NCBI GenBank assembly: GCA_045578045.1
Contig: JAZNJM010000022.1
Location: forward strand, 1-19,362
Source of the DNA: SIG653 sp045578045
GTDB lineage: Bacteria > Bacillota > Clostridia > Oscillospirales > CAG-382
DNA: 19,362 nucleotides
Reading direction: 5' to 3'
Shown: positions 1 to 6,678 of the stretch, one piece after another
How positions within the stretch are numbered: the first letter of the stretch is position 1
Layout of the letters: every line of letters begins with the position of its first letter
Position numbers and translations under genes: made by a program
Notes under the pieces: generated by a model
Seen by the model: the letters and a program-made list of their open reading frames with translations, nothing else
Told to the model about the DNA's origin: nothing
Databases searched by the model: none

Positions 1-6
1 CATATT

Positions 7-672
7 GTGATAATTAAAATAACTCAAATCGATTCAAACACAAAACAAACGTATGAAATTGAAAGCGATAATTTTTATTTTCAGGGTGAACTTGGCAGCT
101 ATAACCAAAGAGAAGATATAACACTTTTTAATGATGAAACAAGCATTAATGGAGTTTACAGTCCATCAAGCTGGACTAATTATTTGCCTTTCAAGTGGAT
201 TTTGGGTGGGGTTAAAATAACACGAAAATTTCATTTGTATAAAAATGAAATTGCATATGGAAGTATTTTTTGTTCACGAAATGGTTTTTCGAAAGGTTTT
301 TACGTCGTTTCTTTAGATAGCGGTGAGATTTTTCATTGTTACTGTTTGTCAAAGGGAGATTTTAATTACGTTTGTATTTATGAAGGAGAAAAACAAATTG
401 CTTTGAAAGAAACTTATCTTAGCACTAAGGATTATAAATATACTCATAAACTATATATTCTTGATGATTACAATGAATTTTCAGAAGCGTTAACCTTTTT
501 TGTTCTTTATTATGCAAACTATAACTTTTCTGAGCGTTTTCACATGAGCAAAGGTTCATATTACCAAAAGGCGTGGAGTTATTCGAAATATAACGATAAA
601 TACGATTCAAAATGGCGTGAAACTCATTTTCCAGATGAAAACTTTTTTGGAAAGACAAATCTTTTTAAATAA
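7..672 (+). CDS. Hypothetical protein, possibly 5'-partial
   Basis: I do not recognise this 221-residue protein. It is rich in Tyr, Phe, Lys and Asn and reads as alternating short beta-like stretches (for example YVVSLDSGEIFHCYCL near residues 98-113), with a more helical aromatic segment near residues 155-175. It has no signal peptide, no convincing membrane span, and no motif I can assign to an enzyme. The GTG at position 7 is the first possible start, but the frame is open to the window edge and no ribosome binding site can be seen, so the gene may begin upstream. It ends at a TAA at 670-672, and a low-complexity repeat region follows. Base composition resembles the neighbours. The existence of the ORF is fairly safe; its function is unknown. 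Confidence 0.65.
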   Translation: MIIKITQIDSNTKQTYEIESDNFYFQGELGSYNQREDITLFNDETSINGVYSPSSWTNYLPFKWILGGVKITRKFHLYKNEIAYGSIFCSRNGFSKGFYVVSLDSGEIFHCYCLSKGDFNYVCIYEGEKQIALKETYLSTKDYKYTHKLYILDDYNEFSEALTFFVLYYANYNFSERFHMSKGSYYQKAWSYSKYNDKYDSKWRETHFPDENFFGKTNLFK

Positions 673-691
673 TGGGTTGGGTTTATTTTAG

Positions 692-960
692 AAAAAAGTT
701 AAACTTACGGAAATATTTGAAAAGTGAAACTTACGGAAGTATCAAAAAGGTCAAAATGTGGGAAATGTTTGAAAAGTGAAACTTACGTAAGAATTGAAAA
801 GGTAAAAACGAGGGAAACGATATAAAAGTAAAACTTACATAAGTATTAAAAGTCAAACTAATTAAAGTATTTTAAAAAGGCATAGCTTTAGAAAAATATT
901 TTAAAAGTGCATAGTTTTAGAAAATATTTAAAAAAGCGAAATTGACGAAAAGGTTTTAAA
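692..960. repeat. Degenerate tandem repeat, 26-bp register
   Basis: About ten AT-rich units follow one another, each opening with an A-run plus GT (AAAAGT-like) and most ending near GTATT/ATATTT. The core AAACTTACG or a close variant occurs at 701, 727, 779 and 831, so the spacings are 26, 52 and 52 bp. The skipped positions (753 and 805) hold a second unit type with AAAATGTGGG/AAAACGAGGG, giving an alternating A/B pattern with a 52-bp higher-order period. After about 850 the units drift to 24-29 bp (catagctttag at 881, catagttttag at 910). Stop codons interrupt every frame I read, so it is not coding. Unit edges are approximate. It fills most of the 451-bp gap between the first gene and ymxH. 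Confidence 0.7.
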
Positions 961-981
961 AAGTCGTAGCCAATCATTTTT

Positions 982-1014
982 TAAACGTATATTATATCTA
1001 AACGTATATTATAT
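982..1014. repeat. 16-bp direct repeat
   Basis: Two identical copies of TAAACGTATATTATAT lie at 982-997 and 999-1014, separated by one base. They sit between the degenerate repeat block and the bidirectional terminator. The role is unknown. Confidence 0.75.
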
Positions 1015-1015
1015 A

Positions 1016-1073
1016 GAAAAGGCTGTTTTAAGTGAGAGTTTTTCCCGCATAAAACAGCCGATTTTATTTTTTG
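1016..1073. terminator. Bidirectional rho-independent terminator
   Basis: Perfect 10-bp stem GGCTGTTTTA (1021-1030) with TAAACAGCC-type arm TAAAACAGCC (1050-1059) and a 19-nt loop. Reading +, the stem is followed by gattttatttttt; reading -, by ttttctatat. It lies between the convergent first gene and the ymxH end of the sporulation operon, so it can serve both. Confidence 0.8.
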
Positions 1074-1123
1074 ATTATAGTTAAAACATATTTTTATAGT
1101 TACTTAATAGCACTTTTTGAGTG

Positions 1124-1387
1124 TTAGTTTTTTCTTCTTTCGCTGAGAAATTCAAAATTTTTAACGAGGATAATATCGTTTCCAATTCTTTCTATACATT
1201 CCCACGGGATTCTGCAATTTTCTTTTCCCGAAAAAAGAGTAAAGTATTTTCCGGGGGGAGGTAGAATTATTGAAATTATTCTTCCGCTTGAATGGTCTAT
1301 TTCTGCATCTATAACAAAACCGAGCCTTCTTCCGTCCGTTACGGAGATAACCTCTTTATCTTTCAACATAGTGAACGTTAACATCAT
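1124..1387 (-). CDS. ymxH: Sporulation protein, YlmC/YmxH family (PRC-barrel)
   Basis: An 87-residue single-domain protein matching the YlmC/YmxH family, small PRC-barrel-like proteins conserved in endospore formers. The recognisable pattern is KEVISVTDGRRLGFVIDAEID near residues 11-31, followed by GRIISIILP near residues 35-43 and IPWECIERIGNDIILV near residues 60-75. The biochemical role is not established for the family. The start is ATG at 1387 behind aaaggaaag; the adjacent ATG at 1384 is equally possible, and the family often begins nearer residue 7. The gene follows spoIVA on the same strand after only 15 bp, so they are almost certainly one transcript. The gene symbol is by family resemblance; the paralogue name ylmC cannot be excluded. 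Confidence 0.85.
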   Translation of the reverse strand: MMLTFTMLKDKEVISVTDGRRLGFVIDAEIDHSSGRIISIILPPPGKYFTLFSGKENCRIPWECIERIGNDIILVKNFEFLSERRKN

Positions 1388-1402
1388 AGACTTTCCTTTC
1401 TT

Positions 1403-2881
1403 TTATAAAAGTATACATATCATTCCGCCGCTTCCTTCGTTTATCACCTTTTGGAGAGTATCGGAGAGCTTTGTTCTTGCATCGGCGGGCATATGTGCAA
1501 TTTTACTGTTCAAACCTTCTTTCACAAGTTCGTGAAGAGTTTTTCCGAACATATTTGTTTCCCATATTCTTTTTGGATCTTCCTCAAATTCTTTCAACAA
1601 GAATTGAACAAGCTCTTCGCTTTGAAGCTCTGTTCCAACCATTGGGCTTACTTCTGTTTCGATATTTGCTTTTATCAAATGTATAGAAGGGGCTGAGGCT
1701 TTGAGCTTAACTCCATATCCTCCCGATTGTTTTACTATTTCGGGTTCTTCAAGGGAAAGCTGTTCAACTGTGGGCATAACTATTCCGTATCCCGTTTCAT
1801 CTAATTCTGCAAGGGCATCTGAAATTTTATCGTATTCCTTTTTCATTCCCGAAAGGCTGGTCAAAAGGGTTATAAGGTCTTCTTCGTCCTTTATATCAAA
1901 ACCGCTTTGAGTATTAAGAATTTCATAGAATACCTTTTGAGGAACGTTTACTGAAAGCATACCTTTTCCTTTTCCGGGAAGAATCTTTTTTGGTGTAACG
2001 CTGATTTGATATTTTTCGTCCTCAAAATTGAAGGATTCCGGAGAGATGTGGCTCATTTTTGATATGTTTTCCCCAGACGCTCTTATTCCCTTTAATATGC
2101 GATTTTTCAACGGATGTTCTTCGGGCAATGCTCTTATCCACGAGGGAACGGAAACGCTTATTTCTTTTATTGGAAACTCAAGAAGAATTTTTGAAAGGAT
2201 TTCTTTTATATCTTTTTCTGAAAGATTGATGCAATCTGTTGGGATGACGGAAACCCCATATTCCTTTTCCATATTTTCTGCAAGGGTTTGAACTTCTTCT
2301 GTTTCGGGTGATTTTGAATTGAGAAGTATAACAAAGGGTTTATTTATGCCTTTGAGCTGAGAAATTGCCTTTTTTTCTGCTTCAACATAGTTTTCCCTTG
2401 GTATATCGCAAATGCTTCCGTCTGTTGTTATGAGAACGCCAACTGTTGAGTGTTCTTCTATAACCTTTCTTGTTCCCGTTTCTGCTGCCGCTTCAAATGG
2501 CATTCGCTCCTTTGACCAAGGAGTCATTACCATTCTCGGTTCTCCGTCTTCAAAATGACCTAACGCACCGTCTACTAAGTATCCAACACAATCAACAAGC
2601 TTTATTCTCACTGAAACGTTTCCATCTAATTCAAGTTCAACGGCTTCATCGGGAATGAATTTCGGTTCTGTTGTCATAACCGTTCTGCCCGATGCAGACT
2701 GAGGCATTTCATCCTTTGCTCTGTCTTTAACAAAATCGTCTTTAATGTTTGGCAAAACAGTTTTTTCCATAAATTTTTTTATAAAAGTGCTTTTTCCTGT
2801 TCTCACGGGACCAACAACGCCAATATAAACGTCTCCGCCTGTTCTTGCGGCTATATCCTTATAAATATCGTTTTTTACCAT
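1403..2881 (-). CDS. spoIVA: Stage IV sporulation protein A (spore coat ATPase)
   Basis: SpoIVA is a cytoskeleton-like ATPase of the mother cell that polymerises on the forespore surface to form the base of the spore coat. The 492 residues equal the Bacillus subtilis length and align end to end. Walker A is GPVRTGKS at residues 24-31 (Lys30); the conserved sensor threonines are in TVMTTEP (Thr70, Thr71); the Walker B-like LVDCVG is at 96-100 (Asp97). The invariant C-terminal INEGSGG tail is present (ending GGMICILL). The start ATG at 2881 is preceded by aaggag at 8-nt spacing. It heads the spoIVA-ymxH operon and has a candidate sigma-E promoter 30-60 bp upstream, as expected for a mother-cell gene. 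Nothing looks degraded. The gene is diagnostic of an endospore-forming lineage. Confidence 0.98.
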   Translation of the reverse strand: MVKNDIYKDIAARTGGDVYIGVVGPVRTGKSTFIKKFMEKTVLPNIKDDFVKDRAKDEMPQSASGRTVMTTEPKFIPDEAVELELDGNVSVRIKLVDCVGYLVDGALGHFEDGEPRMVMTPWSKERMPFEAAAETGTRKVIEEHSTVGVLITTDGSICDIPRENYVEAEKKAISQLKGINKPFVILLNSKSPETEEVQTLAENMEKEYGVSVIPTDCINLSEKDIKEILSKILLEFPIKEISVSVPSWIRALPEEHPLKNRILKGIRASGENISKMSHISPESFNFEDEKYQISVTPKKILPGKGKGMLSVNVPQKVFYEILNTQSGFDIKDEEDLITLLTSLSGMKKEYDKISDALAELDETGYGIVMPTVEQLSLEEPEIVKQSGGYGVKLKASAPSIHLIKANIETEVSPMVGTELQSEELVQFLLKEFEEDPKRIWETNMFGKTLHELVKEGLNSKIAHMPADARTKLSDTLQKVINEGSGGMICILL

Positions 2882-2917
2882 ACGCTTTTCTCCTTGGAAA
2901 ATTTGTTTTTTGGTATA

Positions 2918-2946
2918 TGGATATGCAACACTTTGGCGTTATATGA
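2918..2946 (-). promoter_or_regulatory. Candidate sigma-E promoter of spoIVA
   Basis: On the minus strand, TCATATA (2940-2946) fits the sigma-E -35 pattern. It is followed after 14 bp by CATATCCA (2918-2925), a partial match to the -10 CATACA(ACT)T. The implied start is about 30 nt before the spoIVA ATG. spoIVA is known to be sigma-E dependent in Bacillus; the assignment here is an inference from that plus the match. Confidence 0.5.
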
Positions 2947-2983
2947 CAAAAAAGAGGATGCAAAAAAACAAGTTTTTGCATCC
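2945..2983 (-). terminator. Rho-independent terminator of the GDPD gene
   Basis: Perfect 11-bp stem: GGATGCAAAAA (2956-2966) pairs with TTTTTGCATCC (2973-2983) around a 6-nt loop. On the minus strand it is followed by tcttttttg, a good U-tract. It begins 7 bp after the GDPD stop codon and separates that gene from the spoIVA promoter. Confidence 0.85.
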
Positions 2984-2989
2984 GCGTTT

Positions 2990-3715
2990 TTATTCAAGAA
3001 TATTTGTTGTTATATAATCTACTCCCAACTCAATAAGCTGCCGTGCAACGTTTGGATCGTCAACAGTCCAGACGTTAACTTTGATATTTGCCTCTTTTAA
3101 GAGCTTCATACTTTCTTCGGTTATAACAGAATAATGGGCATCATATTCGAAATTGTTTTCTTTCATAAAAGAGATAACCTCTTCGCTGAAAAGTCCTGTT
3201 AAATATTGAATTTTTTGTTCGGGAAGAATTTTTCTGAGTCTGACGAGGGCAGAACGTATAAACGAAATAAAAACAACGCTTTCCAAATATTCTTCCTTGT
3301 TTATTATTTCAATAATTTCGTTTAGCTCTTCTTCGTTGAAATCACATTTCAACTCAAGAACCGCAACTTTTCCGTATCTTTTACAAATAGAGATATATTC
3401 TCTCAGGGTTGGGATTCTTATGTCTGCACAATCGGTGTGTTCATCTTTATCTGTCAGAATCACGCTTCTCACTTCTTCAAAGGTGCTTGAAGCTATTTCG
3501 ATGTCTGTATTTGATACTCTTCCCGTTACTCCATCGTGAATTGTTACATAATATCCGTCAACGGTTTTATGAATATCGGTTTCGATTCCAAAATACTTTT
3601 CTCTGTTTCCTGCGGCAATAAAAGCTCTGCAAGTGTTTTCCCTTTCAAGCCCCGAAAGACCTCTGTGGGCTACCATTTTAACGTTTTTGCTATCAATTTT
3701 TACTGTTGTTTTCAA
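2990..3715 (-). CDS. Glycerophosphodiester phosphodiesterase
   Basis: A GDPD-family TIM-barrel enzyme that hydrolyses glycerophosphodiesters to sn-glycerol 3-phosphate and an alcohol. Of 241 residues, the family signature is complete: VAHRG with His17-Arg18, ENT at 26-28, GIETDIH with the metal ligands Glu45 and Asp47, and the general acid His60 in IHDG. Later conserved pieces are VLELK and the C-terminal VNVWTVDDP. No signal peptide is visible, so it is probably cytoplasmic, acting on imported or recycled phospholipid head groups. The start is TTG at 3715, supported by ggagg nine bases upstream; no ATG fits. It has its own sigma-A promoter (3751-3779) and terminator, so it is monocistronic. 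The exact substrate cannot be told. Confidence 0.93.
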   Translation of the reverse strand: MKTTVKIDSKNVKMVAHRGLSGLERENTCRAFIAAGNREKYFGIETDIHKTVDGYYVTIHDGVTGRVSNTDIEIASSTFEEVRSVILTDKDEHTDCADIRIPTLREYISICKRYGKVAVLELKCDFNEEELNEIIEIINKEEYLESVVFISFIRSALVRLRKILPEQKIQYLTGLFSEEVISFMKENNFEYDAHYSVITEESMKLLKEANIKVNVWTVDDPNVARQLIELGVDYITTNILE

Positions 3716-3750
3716 TGAATTTGTCCTCCAATTCTTGAAATTTCGTCAAT

Positions 3751-3779
3751 ATTATATATTTTTTTGTTCAATAAGTCAA
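3751..3779 (-). promoter_or_regulatory. Sigma-A promoter of the GDPD gene
   Basis: On the minus strand, TTGACT (3774-3779) and TATAAT (3751-3756) are separated by exactly 17 bp. The start codon lies about 35 bp downstream. Confidence 0.8.
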
Positions 3780-3826
3780 GGTCTATATGGATAAATGGGA
3801 AAAAAATATAAATTTTCAAAATCCCA

Positions 3827-3855
3827 TTGAAAAATTCAATGAAATGGTGTATAAT
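3827..3855 (+). promoter_or_regulatory. Sigma-A promoter of the CHR transporter pair
   Basis: TTGAAA (3827-3832), 17 bp, TATAAT (3850-3855). The expected start near 3862 gives a leader of about 100 nt before the first transporter gene. It diverges from the GDPD promoter, only about 47 bp away. Confidence 0.8.
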
Positions 3856-3884
3856 GAAATATCTATAAGTGTTTAGATTTTAAA

Positions 3885-3942
3885 AATCAGGCGTTTGAAT
3901 TTTATAAATCGAGGTTGTTTGCTTTAGATTTACGCCTTGATT
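3885..3942 (+). promoter_or_regulatory. Foldable 5' leader of the CHR transporter operon
   Basis: Within the predicted leader, AATCAGGCGT (3885-3894) pairs with ACGCCTTGATT (3932-3942) with a single bulged base. A second small stem, AAATC (3906-3910) with GATTT (3927-3931), can form inside it. There is no U-tract after it, so it is not a simple terminator; the Shine-Dalgarno agaggtgg begins nine bases later. It matches no riboswitch class I know. It may be a regulatory RNA or merely a chance fold. Confidence 0.4.
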
Positions 3943-3964
3943 GCTTCGAAAGAGGTGGTTTGTT

Positions 3965-4570
3965 TTGAATATACTTGCAGACTTGTTTCTAACGTATTTC
4001 AGAGTTGGCGCGGTTACCTTCGGCGGAGGGTATGCGATGATTCCCATACTTGAGAGAGAGGTTGTCAAAAAGAAAAATTGGGTTACAGAAGAAGAACTTC
4101 TTGATTACTATGCAATTTCTCAATGCACTCCGGGGGTAATTGCTGTTAATGCCGCAACCTTTGTTGGTTATAAAATGAAGGGGATTATTGGTGCGATCCT
4201 TGCAACCTTGGGCGTTGTTACTCCTTCAATTATTATTATAACGATTATTGCGAATATGCTTTCAGTTTTTTCAAATAATAAATACGTTGAAAGTGCATTT
4301 AAGGGAATAAGCATTGCCGTTTGTGCATTAGTTTTTACAACGGTTGTTGGACTTATTAAGAAAAACGTTAAAAATATTTTCTCTGTTCTTCTTGCGGCTT
4401 TCGCATTCGTTGCTATAGGTTTCCTTGATATATCGCCTATTGTTGTTGTTTTAACAGTTTTAGCAGCTTCTCTTATAAGATTTAAAATTATAGAAAAGAA
4501 ATCAATGGGAGCTATAAAAGAAGAAAACGGTATTAATTCCAAAAAAGAAGGGGAGGGCGAACAAAAATGA
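3965..4570 (+). CDS. CHR-family (chromate-type) transporter, first half-protein
   Basis: A short, single-domain member of the CHR (ChrA) transporter family, which usually occurs as two adjacent half-size genes whose products are thought to act together in the membrane. The family signature is present near the N-terminus: FRVGAVTFGGGYAMIP, then ELLDYYAISQCTPGVIAVN and the AATFVGYKMKG loop. It is followed by about four hydrophobic segments and a charged Lys/Glu tail. The start chosen is TTG at 3965, because agaggtgg (3951-3958) sits six bases upstream; this gives 201 residues. A longer frame from a TTG at 3941 would run over that ribosome binding site. The stop overlaps the next start (ATGA). 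CHR proteins exporting chromate are known, but in anaerobes the physiological substrate is unproven. Confidence 0.9.
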   Translation: MNILADLFLTYFRVGAVTFGGGYAMIPILEREVVKKKNWVTEEELLDYYAISQCTPGVIAVNAATFVGYKMKGIIGAILATLGVVTPSIIIITIIANMLSVFSNNKYVESAFKGISIAVCALVFTTVVGLIKKNVKNIFSVLLAAFAFVAIGFLDISPIVVVLTVLAASLIRFKIIEKKSMGAIKEENGINSKKEGEGEQK

Positions 4571-5238
4571 AAACCTTTCTTTTGTTGATTTGGGATTTTT
4601 TAAAAACGGGTGCGTTTGCTATTGGAGGCGGACTTGCAACTATTCCTTTTCTAAGAGAGATAAGCGAAAATCGAAAATGGTTTACCGATCAGGAATTGAT
4701 GGATTTTATCGCAATTTCTGAATCAACGCCAGGACCTATTGGAATAAATATGGCAACGTATGCAGGTTTTAAAGCGGTTTCAAATGAATTTGAAAGTAGT
4801 GCTTGGGGAATACTTGGAGCGATTATTGCTCCTTTATCTCTTATTGTTCCCTCTATTTTAGCGGTTCTATTCGTTGCAAGGTTTTATGAAAAATTTAAAA
4901 CGAACAAATATATTTCTGCATCTTTTGCGGGAATCAGAGCATCTACTGCGGGACTTATTTGCGGTGCTATGAGCAGCGTTTTCGTTACTGTGATATGGGA
5001 TAGCGAAATATGGAAACAAACAGAAAATATTCTTTTAGCTATAAACAAGGTTGAAGTAGTTTCATTCGTTTTATTTGCTTTTCTTATATTTAAGTTCAAA
5101 AAAATTCACCCCGTTGTTTTTATTGCTCTTGGAGCTGTTGTTGGACTTGTAAAATCAACTCCGTGGTTTGAAGAACTATCAGAAAAATCAACTCCGTGGT
5201 TTGAAGCACTATCAGAGAAAGTATCCAGCATTTTTTGA
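4567..5238 (+). CDS. CHR-family (chromate-type) transporter, second half-protein
   Basis: The 223-residue partner of the preceding gene, translationally coupled through a 4-bp ATGA overlap. It repeats the family signature: FLKTGAFAIGGGLATIPFL near residues 12-30, then ELMDFIAISESTPGPIGIN and MATYAGFKA, followed by several hydrophobic helices. The two half-proteins are expected to pair as antiparallel or pseudo-symmetric domains of one transporter. The C-terminus is unusual: an 11-residue block, KSTPWFEELSE, is repeated as KSTPWFEALSE, encoded by a 33-bp tandem duplication, before a short KVSSIF end. No terminator follows, and citrate synthase begins 53 bp later. The substrate is uncertain. 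Confidence 0.9.
   Translation: MKTFLLLIWDFLKTGAFAIGGGLATIPFLREISENRKWFTDQELMDFIAISESTPGPIGINMATYAGFKAVSNEFESSAWGILGAIIAPLSLIVPSILAVLFVARFYEKFKTNKYISASFAGIRASTAGLICGAMSSVFVTVIWDSEIWKQTENILLAINKVEVVSFVLFAFLIFKFKKIHPVVFIALGAVVGLVKSTPWFEELSEKSTPWFEALSEKVSSIF
5152..5217 (+). repeat. 33-bp in-frame tandem duplication
   Basis: Copies at 5152-5184 and 5185-5217 differ at only two positions (gaa/gca giving Glu/Ala, and a synonymous gaa/gag). The in-frame duplication extends the C-terminus of the second CHR protein by 11 residues. The near identity suggests it is recent. Confidence 0.9.
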
Positions 5239-5291
5239 GCTTTAGTACGTATTATTAAAATTTATCAGTTTATTATTGAAAGGGCAGTCAA

Positions 5292-6665
5292 ATGAGCAAA
5301 ATAGATCCTAAATATTCAAAAATCACTCCCGAAATTCATAGATTAGCACAAACAGCAAGAGATATTGGCTATATCGATCCTTCATTATATGAAAAATATC
5401 ACGTTAAAAGAGGACTTCGTGATATTAACGGACAGGGTGTTCTAACGGGACTTACTGAGATTGCAGAGGTTCATTCTTATTCCATAGTTGACGCTGAATA
5501 CGTTCCTTGTGAAGGTAAACTCTTTTATCGCGGTATCGATATTGAAGAAATGGTTGATAGCTTTAAAAAGAACAATTCATTTGGCTTTGAAGAAACAACG
5601 TATCTCCTTTTGTTTGGTCTTCTTCCGAGCCAAAGCGACCTTGAGGGCTTTAAAAAACTTTTGAATGATTATAGAGTTTTGCCAACGGGATTTGTTAGAG
5701 ACGTTATTCTTAAAGCTCCAAGCAGAGACGTTATGAACTCCTTGGCAAGAAGTGTTCTCACCCTTTATTCTTACGATGCAAACGCTGATGATACTTCTGT
5801 TGAAAACGTTTTAAGACAGTCGTTACAGCTTATTGCAACGTTCCCTATGCTTGCTCTTTATAGCTATCAGGCGTTTAAGCATTACCACGATTTTGGGGAT
5901 CTTCTTATCCGCACTCCTAATCCGGAATATACAACGGCTCAGAACATTCTCAATCTTCTGAGACCGGACGGAAAGTTTACAGACCTTGAAGCAAAGGCTC
6001 TTGACCTTGCTCTTGTCATTCACGCTGACCACGGCGGCGGTAATAACTCTGCTTTTACAACTCACGTTGTTACATCCACGGGAACTGATACATATTCTGC
6101 TATTGCGGCGGCTTTGGGCTCTCTTAAAGGTCCTCGCCACGGTGGTGCGAATATTAAAGTTGTTAAAATGATAGACGACATCAAGGCAAACGTTTCAGAT
6201 TGGGAAGATGAAGAACAGATAACACAGTATCTTAATGATGTTCTTGATAAAAAAGCCTTCGATAAAAGCGGTTTGATATATGGCGTTGGACACGCAGTAT
6301 ATTCTCTTTCAGATCCAAGAGCGAAGGTTTTCAAGAGCTTTGTTGAAAAGCTGGCAGAAGAAAACGGAAAAATGGAAGAGTTCAAACTTTACAACAAGAT
6401 TGAAACTCTTGCTCCTCAGATTATTATGAACAGAAGGAGAGTATTTAAGGGAGTTTGCATTAACGTTGACTTTTACAGCGGTTTTGTTTATAAAATGCTT
6501 GGTCTTCCTCCTGAATTGTTTACACCATTGTTTGCTATTGCAAGAATTTCAGGATGGTGTGCTCATAGAATGGAAGAGATTATAAATATGGGTAAAATTA
6601 TCCGTCCTGCATATAAGAACGTTGCTAAACACAGAAAATACGTTCCTATGGAAGAAAGAGATTAA
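5292..6665 (+). CDS. gltA: Citrate synthase
   Basis: Condenses acetyl-CoA and oxaloacetate to citrate, feeding 2-oxoglutarate and glutamate synthesis in fermentative clostridia. At 457 residues it covers the whole family fold. The catalytic residues can be placed: His247 in HADHGGGNNSAF, His334 in GVGHAVYS, and Asp393 in NVDFYSG; GPRHGGAN (280-287) is the usual substrate loop. A long N-terminal arm (about residues 1-60) precedes the core, as in a clostridial subgroup of these enzymes. ATG at 5292 has aaaggg upstream at good spacing. The next gene begins 13 bp after the stop, so the two are probably co-transcribed. A 2-methylcitrate synthase activity cannot be excluded from sequence alone; no prp-type neighbours are present. 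Confidence 0.96.
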   Translation: MSKIDPKYSKITPEIHRLAQTARDIGYIDPSLYEKYHVKRGLRDINGQGVLTGLTEIAEVHSYSIVDAEYVPCEGKLFYRGIDIEEMVDSFKKNNSFGFEETTYLLLFGLLPSQSDLEGFKKLLNDYRVLPTGFVRDVILKAPSRDVMNSLARSVLTLYSYDANADDTSVENVLRQSLQLIATFPMLALYSYQAFKHYHDFGDLLIRTPNPEYTTAQNILNLLRPDGKFTDLEAKALDLALVIHADHGGGNNSAFTTHVVTSTGTDTYSAIAAALGSLKGPRHGGANIKVVKMIDDIKANVSDWEDEEQITQYLNDVLDKKAFDKSGLIYGVGHAVYSLSDPRAKVFKSFVEKLAEENGKMEEFKLYNKIETLAPQIIMNRRRVFKGVCINVDFYSGFVYKMLGLPPELFTPLFAIARISGWCAHRMEEIINMGKIIRPAYKNVAKHRKYVPMEERD

Positions 6666-6678
6666 CGGGTAGATTATT

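Noticed and set aside
692..960. CRISPR-like array
   Set aside because: The units are degenerate throughout with no conserved repeat plus unique spacer pattern, and no cas gene is nearby.
1451..2658. Several + strand ORFs opposite spoIVA
   Set aside because: They are antisense shadows of a conserved full-length gene.
3941..3964. Longer N-terminus for the first CHR protein from the TTG at 3941
   Set aside because: It would be translated through the agaggtgg ribosome binding site; the TTG at 3965 has ideal spacing and gives the normal family N-terminus.
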